The notes below the pieces were generated by a model, which had not been told where the DNA came from, ran no database searches, and saw only the letters and a program-made list of their open reading frames with translations. A DNA stretch of 64,000 nt from Nicotiana tabacum (Eukaryota; Streptophyta; Magnoliopsida; Solanales; Solanaceae): the NCBI RefSeq assembly GCF_000715075.1, contig NC_134082.1, forward strand, positions 58,057,466 to 58,121,465, given 5' to 3'. A program made the position numbers and the translations under genes. Below are positions 58,561 through 64,000 of the stretch, in pieces. Within the stretch, counting starts at the first letter, position 1. Each line of letters opens with the position of its first letter.

Positions 58561-61120
58561 TTTAAAAGTATATCCTATAGCAACTACGTTTCTTGTCGTG
58601 TTTGTCTCTATTAATAAAAAATAGATAGTCCTAATTAATTACGTACTTGCCAGTTATCTATAACAACATTCGAAAATGCTTAAGAATCAGGAACGAGGCT
58701 GCGTGCACAGTCAGCCGATTAAATAATCCTGGGCCTAAATCCAGCCCATGCATGATGGGCCAAACCTGGGCCACTGCTTGCTCGAAGCAGGTCTGCTTGG
58801 CCTGTTTTGACCTGAACTCGACCTTCATGAGGTTGATATTGCAAGTTTTGTGTTCTTTGTCTTAACAGGTGGTTTACTAGTTATATGAGACCATTAACCA
58901 GAAAAGGAAGAACTTAACCCATGATGTACAGTTTTCATGCTTGACATACATTACAGCATATACTGCAAAGTAAACTAAATCTGAGATGCAACCTAATTCA
59001 TTGAGAATACTTTTATCTAAACAGCATACATATACGAACTGATATTCAATTACCATGCATTGATATCTACTAGGCGTGCAAGCTACTTCCAACATCCAAA
59101 CGAGAATAGCATTTTTCTACATTACATGATATTTAAGGTAACAAACTATGTATAAAAAAAACACATTCTCCAGATCTTTTCATTTTGTATTCTTGCTCAA
59201 ATTTCCGATTACATTTGACAGTGTATTAGGTGTGTACCTGGTATAGAGAACGAAAAGAAGAAAGGAATGGTCAGCTGGGCAGTATGTAGCAAACACTGCA
59301 ACAGCAGATACACAGCAACAACACAGCAACAAATCAAAAATCCAAGTGTTTTCCGCAGCCCACAGACAACCAACAATATTTCCCAGAACAGAGAAAACCA
59401 GCAAATAGTCGAGCACCAAATGAGCAATCCCAGGAAAGAGTGATGAAACAACAGCAGTAACAGGGTATTCAATGCAGCAACACCAACAGTTCAACAACCA
59501 CAAACAGCTCAGTCAATGCAAACAACAGAACTTGGCCAAGGCAGCTTGACCAATATGAACTCTTATACAACTTTCAGACAATGTTTGGTTACAATGTTTA
59601 CTGGAAACTACCTTATGTTTTTTCAGTTTTCTTTAAACTCAGTAGACCTCTCTTCAAACTAAAAGTTCCAGCCTCAAGACTAAAAATTCCAGCCCTCTCT
59701 TATGTTCTAAAACAGCTTATTTATAAGCTAATAACCCAGTGCAGTCAAGCTGCCTGCATCCTGCAACTTGCAATCTGCCCATCCCTATTAAACCCATCCT
59801 TAAGCATCTTTTGATGCCAGCCATTTGCTCCCCACGCATGGTTTTCTTTAATCAAGAGTTATGGGCTCATTTTAGTATTCATTTTAAACTCCCATGCTCT
59901 TATGTCTTGTTCCCCATTGGCATTAGTTTAATCTTAATTAGTACCCTATTTGTCAGTTCATTTAAACTAATCTTTTCTGTCCTTTTCAAACCCCAGAATA
60001 CCCTTGTTAGCCCTTGATTATTACTGCCCTGCCCATTGCAGTATCAGGGCATTTTTGAACTTCTGAAAGTTCAATTTCAGAATTGCCCTAGCCTGATCCT
60101 TTTAATTATTTCTTTTTTACAATGTAGTTACGAACTAGCATTCACAGATAATGTCCAATATTCATTTCACAATACAGGTCCATTCAGTCAAGTGAGGTTG
60201 TACATATCAGAACATTTGAACATTCAGTCGTAGGAAGTTAATCGACGACATTTATCAGGTCGACTATACTAATTATAACAAGTAATAATCAGTCGCTCAT
60301 ATAAACAATACGTTCAGGGACCTAAAGGGCTTCGGACAACTTTGGTCAATCACTGGGAACCTATATAAGTTAACTTATTTGACGATTAATCTAATCGACG
60401 AACATGTATATCACAGAGTACATTCAGAACACACACATAGAAAATCAATCGACCAAATAAAAAGGTCTTTGCTAGAGATGGAAGAAAACAGAAAAAGTAA
60501 CAGACGATAACAAATACCCACAACAAAGCATGTTAACAACTCAATCAAAACTAAAACAAAGAGCAGGAAAACTTACTGAAAAAGTTTAAACCAAACTGTC
60601 CCAAATCCGACTTAGCTTTGACCATTTGAGGCCGAACAAATTTTAACCAGGGTGTTCTCACATGAGAACACCTTGGTTAAGATCCATTAAACCTCAAACC
60701 CCTTTCAAGACCGGCCGGATTCCCCAGGTGCATGTGTTCTAGGTTTTGGATCTTCAGATCTAATTTTTTAGGAGTTGTGGGTACAATCGGACCAAACCAA
60801 GCTTGGTTTGGTCACGAGGAGGGTCAGGGGAGTGTCTGGTATGAAGATGGGGTAATTTGGCATAGGTCCGGGTTCGACTCAAATCTTCAAATGAAGATTC
60901 GAGACGAAGGAAAGTGATTCGAGGCAAATGGATAGCAGATCCATGTTCAGGAGAGTGAGGGGGACTTAGGGTGTTCAGGAGGTGGTCACCGGCGTTCGTG
61001 CCGCCGGGTTCTGGTGAAAGGGAAGCTAGGGCGGCTTGCTAGGGTTTGGGGTTTCAGGTTTGAGCTTGGGGACGATGGGATGGGGTGTTGGTATAGGGGG
61101 CGTGGGGTGTAAGGGAAGGC

Positions 61121-61127
61121 TTATATA
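61121..61127 (-). promoter_or_regulatory. TATA box of the nested LTR
   Basis: TATATAA on the minus strand in a GC-richer context, about 700 bp from the U3 start at 61819. It supports minus orientation of the LTR. Confidence 0.5.
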
Positions 61128-62873
61128 CGGAGTAGGGGATTGGATCTGAGCCGTTAGATCAGATGATCTCAACGGCTTGGATCTGATGGTGAGAAATGAG
61201 ACGGGGTCGTTTGATAGTTAAACGGGGTCGTTTGGGCTTAAGGGATGGATTGGGTTGGACCGGCTAACCAGGTCGGGTCATGGGTGCGTATGTGGACTGT
61301 TGGATCAAGAGGCTTGGATGGCTCAGATCGATTTGCCTGAAACGGCATCGTTTCGGGAGGTGGTCAGGGTAGGCCTGGTTTGGACCGGACTTGAGTGCTG
61401 GTTTGGGCCTGTTTTTGTCTTATTTTTGGGCCCAAACCAATTTTCAACTCCTTTCCTTTTGTTTTTTTTTCAATTTAAAAAAAATGAAAAATAACAAAAT
61501 AGATAATAAAACAAATGACATTAAAACAAATAACAATGTAGCACTTCAACATAATTATCACACCAAATTAAAATGTTTAAGTAAGTTAAATTGCAACCTA
61601 GAACGAACGATGCACATATATATGTTTTGAATTTTCTTTTAATGACATACATATTTTTTGTATTTTGTTTGATAATGATTAATGCAAAATGGACAGACCC
61701 ACAAATGACTAGCAATACATGTCATGAAAAATTTGTATCGCGGGGTCATTTGTCACTATTTTTATATTTTGTTTTCCTTTTGGAGTGATTGCTCGTGAAG
61801 CAAAAATCACGTGCTTACACCAGACACCCAAAACAAATCACCCTTGATAAGCGTGAGTGTGGAATTGCCAACCTTGTGCATCAAAGTTCAGTGGGTGCTC
61901 AACGCTCCTAATTTCTAAGAGTGGTGTGATTGTGATGGAATTTGAAGGAATTAAGTTGAAAACAGTTGGAAAAGGTTTTGCATGAAGAACAATTTGAGAA
62001 GACAGTAACAGAAGAGTGAAAGAGTCATTTGAAGATGACCAGTTTTGAAAAGAAAGAGTCATACAATATTCAGGGAATACAAACAAGGGCAAGGGAAAGG
62101 GAACAAATAGCTCTCAAACAAGAAAACCAGTCACACATGCATAGCACATTAAAGAGAAGTTCTTTTATAGCAAACAAGCATGCTTCAAACTAGGAGTCAG
62201 GTTCTTACAGCACCAGACACCAATTAAAGTCAACCTCAGGAAGAGGTTTTAGGGATATTAAGTAGCCAAGAGGGCCTTGAACACATACTAGTAAGGTACA
62301 GGAGTAAGGAAAAACATACATTGAGATAGAAAAGGGGTAGTGAACATGCTAAGTCAAGCTAGGCATACTAATTAACACAGATACATGCTAGTTGCAGTAA
62401 GAACAACAGAACCATAGGTAGAAGCGCACAAGAAACAAAAAGAAGTGCAACACCAGTAGAAGCATATTGTTTTGAGGCTGTAACTTAAACAGAAGACATA
62501 CCAGTTGAAGATAATGCAACACAGAGTAATAGTGGACAATAAGGTGCAAGGAAGTGAGCAATAGTGTGCAGATAGTATGCAGAGAGAAGGGCAGCAGTGT
62601 GCAGAGAAGTGAGCAGCAGGCAGACCAAAGTAAGCAGCTTAGTAGAGGCCAGTAGAGTGGTAAAAGTAACCAGGATTACTCAATCTTGGCCTTCAGCCGA
62701 TTGAGTGATCAACATTCAAATAGAAAAATGAGAGAAGTTGTGTAGAAACAATAGAGAGCAATATGTTTCGTGTGTAAAAGAGAGAGTTCAGAATGAGGAG
62801 TTTTATTCGTGTCTGTGTGTAAGTGATATGCAATGTGTTTGTTGATCTCTGCCAAGAGAATGGGGGAGGGGTA

Positions 62874-62880
62874 CTTATAG
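62874..62880 (-). promoter_or_regulatory. Candidate TATA box of the outer long LTR
   Basis: The minus strand reads CTATAAG, followed downstream (lower coordinates) by 'taccccctccc'-like sequence. Placed 30 bp downstream of the palindrome at 62910-62931. Confidence 0.4.
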
Positions 62881-62909
62881 TACTGAATATGAGTAAACAA
62901 ACGAGGCAG

Positions 62910-62931
62910 CAGTCCCTTAATTAAGGGACTG
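62910..62931. promoter_or_regulatory. 22-bp perfect palindrome with AATTAAGGG motif
   Basis: CAGTCCCTTAA-TTAAGGGACTG is a perfect dyad. The shorter near-palindrome 'ccctttaattaaggg' lies at 62965-62979, and single 'aattaagg' motifs occur near 63102, 63234 and 63255. All sit on the upstream side of the minus-strand TATA box, so a regulatory role in U3 is plausible but unproven. Confidence 0.5.
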
Positions 62932-64000
62932 GTATCAATCACAATCCAGTCAGTAGTTGGACTGCCCTTTAATTAAGGGATCCCAAATCAAACGGTAATA
63001 ATCAGTCATTTAAAAGGAAAGAAATCACAAAGTAAGGTATAATCACATAAGGAAATAGAGTAGCATAAAGCATGTAATAAGGACTAAATACATGACCATC
63101 TAATTAAGGAAATAGGTCAGGCAAATCAATCAACAAATTGGTGTACATATATAAGGCAAAATATCATCGTAATTCTGAAAGAATAGTTTTCAAAATAATG
63201 ATCGAGATTGAAAACCTTAGGAAATATTTATTAATTAAGGAAAGTATCCCATAAATTAAGGAAGAAATTCAAACTATAGGAAAATACGCGGAATCACCAT
63301 TTGAAAGCAAGTATCACAGTCTCAAAGAGGGTTCGAAGAATCAGTATAAAAATCACCATGCAAGCAATAAGAGAAACTTTAAGTGAAGAACGCAGAATGG
63401 TAGGGGAATGAAGCACTGACAACAAAATCAAAGCAAGGAGCATAGAACTCGGAGAAGAACCCAGAAGAACACAAGACAAACAAATAACGCAAACACAAGT
63501 AGACAAAGTTAGGGTTTCATCAGACTTAAGCAAAAATGTTTAGAAAATAGTACTGAGAATCACAAATTAGTACTCAAAATCAAAAATAAAGTGATTTCGA
63601 AAAGGGTTCAGAAGCCCTAGTTTCAAAAGGGAACAAAATCGTTTAAAACTGGAGTAATCGTAAAGATCGAATAGAAAATAGTGCAAAACATAAAGGTACA
63701 AGTTAAAATCGTTAAAAAAAATCAGAGATTTGAGGGGTTTGGGTTAAGATTAGGGTTTCATAAGAAACCAGTGAGAGGGGTAAGAGAAGCCTGGCCGTGA
63801 AGCTCAAAGATAATGGTGTCTTTAGCATCATCGAACCAAAATCATCGGAGAAAGGCCAGAATCGGACCCCCGGCGAAGCTTCAACGACCATCTTCATGTT
63901 GGACGCTTCTGGGGTTTCAAACCTTGGAGAGAAGCAACGATACAAGATCCATGGTGGCTAGAGGTCAAGATAAGTGAGGACGGAGCATGGCCGGAGAGGC

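Larger units (their letters stand above)
57595..61819 (-). mobile_element. Probable solo LTR of an Ogre/Tat-like element nested in another LTR
   Basis: Plus-strand ends TGTCACACCTCC and GTGCTTACA. On the minus strand the LTR starts TGTAAGCACGTGATTTTTGC and ends GGAGGTGTGACA. Flanks CCAGG (57590-57594) and CCAGA (61820-61824) match at four of five bases, fitting a diverged 5-bp target duplication. No internal region is present. Minus-strand TATATAA lies at 61121-61127, with U3 to its right. Length is 4225 bp. It contains a tandem duplication of about 305 bp (57950-58560). Frames in this stretch are short and show no domain. Confidence 0.7.
61820..64000 (-). repeat. Long Ogre/Tat-like LTR, right part (continues past window)
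   Basis: Continuation of the LTR interrupted at 57594 ('...ccggccaatac' then 'cagacacccaaaacaaatc'). It contains the candidate minus-strand TATA box and a perfect 22-bp palindrome upstream of it. No gene. The short minus-strand frames (for example 63712-63945) have no recognisable domain. The LTR start is not reached before 64000. Confidence 0.55.

Noticed and set aside
58647..60233. Several 60-107-codon frames on both strands between 58647 and 60233
   Set aside because: They lie inside the nested LTR, overlap on opposite strands and contain no domain or plausible splice structure.
1..64000. A new multi-gene system such as defence, biosynthetic or secretion cluster
   Set aside because: Apart from RABF2 every recognisable coding segment is a transposon gene; no set of neighbouring host genes is present to form a system.

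Overview
This is plant nuclear DNA, most likely from the nightshade family and plausibly Nicotiana. The evidence is spliceosomal GT-AG introns, a plant Rab5 (RABF2) GTPase gene, long chromovirus-type Ty3/gypsy LTRs that begin TGTCACGACC or TGTGACGACC, CACTA, Helitron and LINE remains, and a relic resembling the tobacco TS SINE. The family and genus assignment is inference. No bacterial operon, CRISPR array, tRNA or rRNA gene was seen. Only one gene looks intact.

Layout. 1-4523: leader and 5' LTR of a minus-strand, gag-less Ty3/gypsy derivative that runs off the left edge; the LTR's outer end is missing. 4524-34750: three head-to-tail copies of a unit of about 3.35 kb (A, B, C). Each carries host-like flank, a CACTA 5' terminus and the 3' part of a TNP2-type transposase (DUF4218 and DUF4216 regions). 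Copy B is split by a complete but internally deleted minus-strand Ty3/gypsy element (8453-19068, TSD TAGAT). Copy C is split by a plus-strand, formerly autonomous chromovirus-like element (22695-32602, TSD AAAAT) whose 3' LTR has lost 914 bp. Copy C alone runs on into the second CACTA gene (Transposase_24 type, 35084-40452), which is broken by a solo LTR (35170-38544, TSD ATAAT).

41016-45319: a complete seven-exon RABF2/Rab5 gene encoding 200 aa, with all GTPase motifs and a C-terminal double cysteine. 45787-53622: AT-rich DNA with two Helitron-type 3' ends (hairpin plus CTAG) and two Helitron-type 5' ends, arranged head to tail on the minus strand. It holds a MITE-like sequence, a SINE relic, an LTR fragment and an array of dyad repeats. 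54585-55638: the 3' end of a LINE with an RNase H domain. 55639-64000: a long LTR of an Ogre/Tat-like element, itself invaded by a second LTR of similar type (57595-61819) that appears to be solo.

The transposons show a clear order of events: a CACTA derivative landed in host DNA, a segment spanning its 5' end was triplicated, and LTR elements then inserted. The sister copies preserve the empty sites. All transposon genes carry stops or frameshifts. The only gene expected to make a functional protein acts in endosomal and vacuolar membrane traffic.
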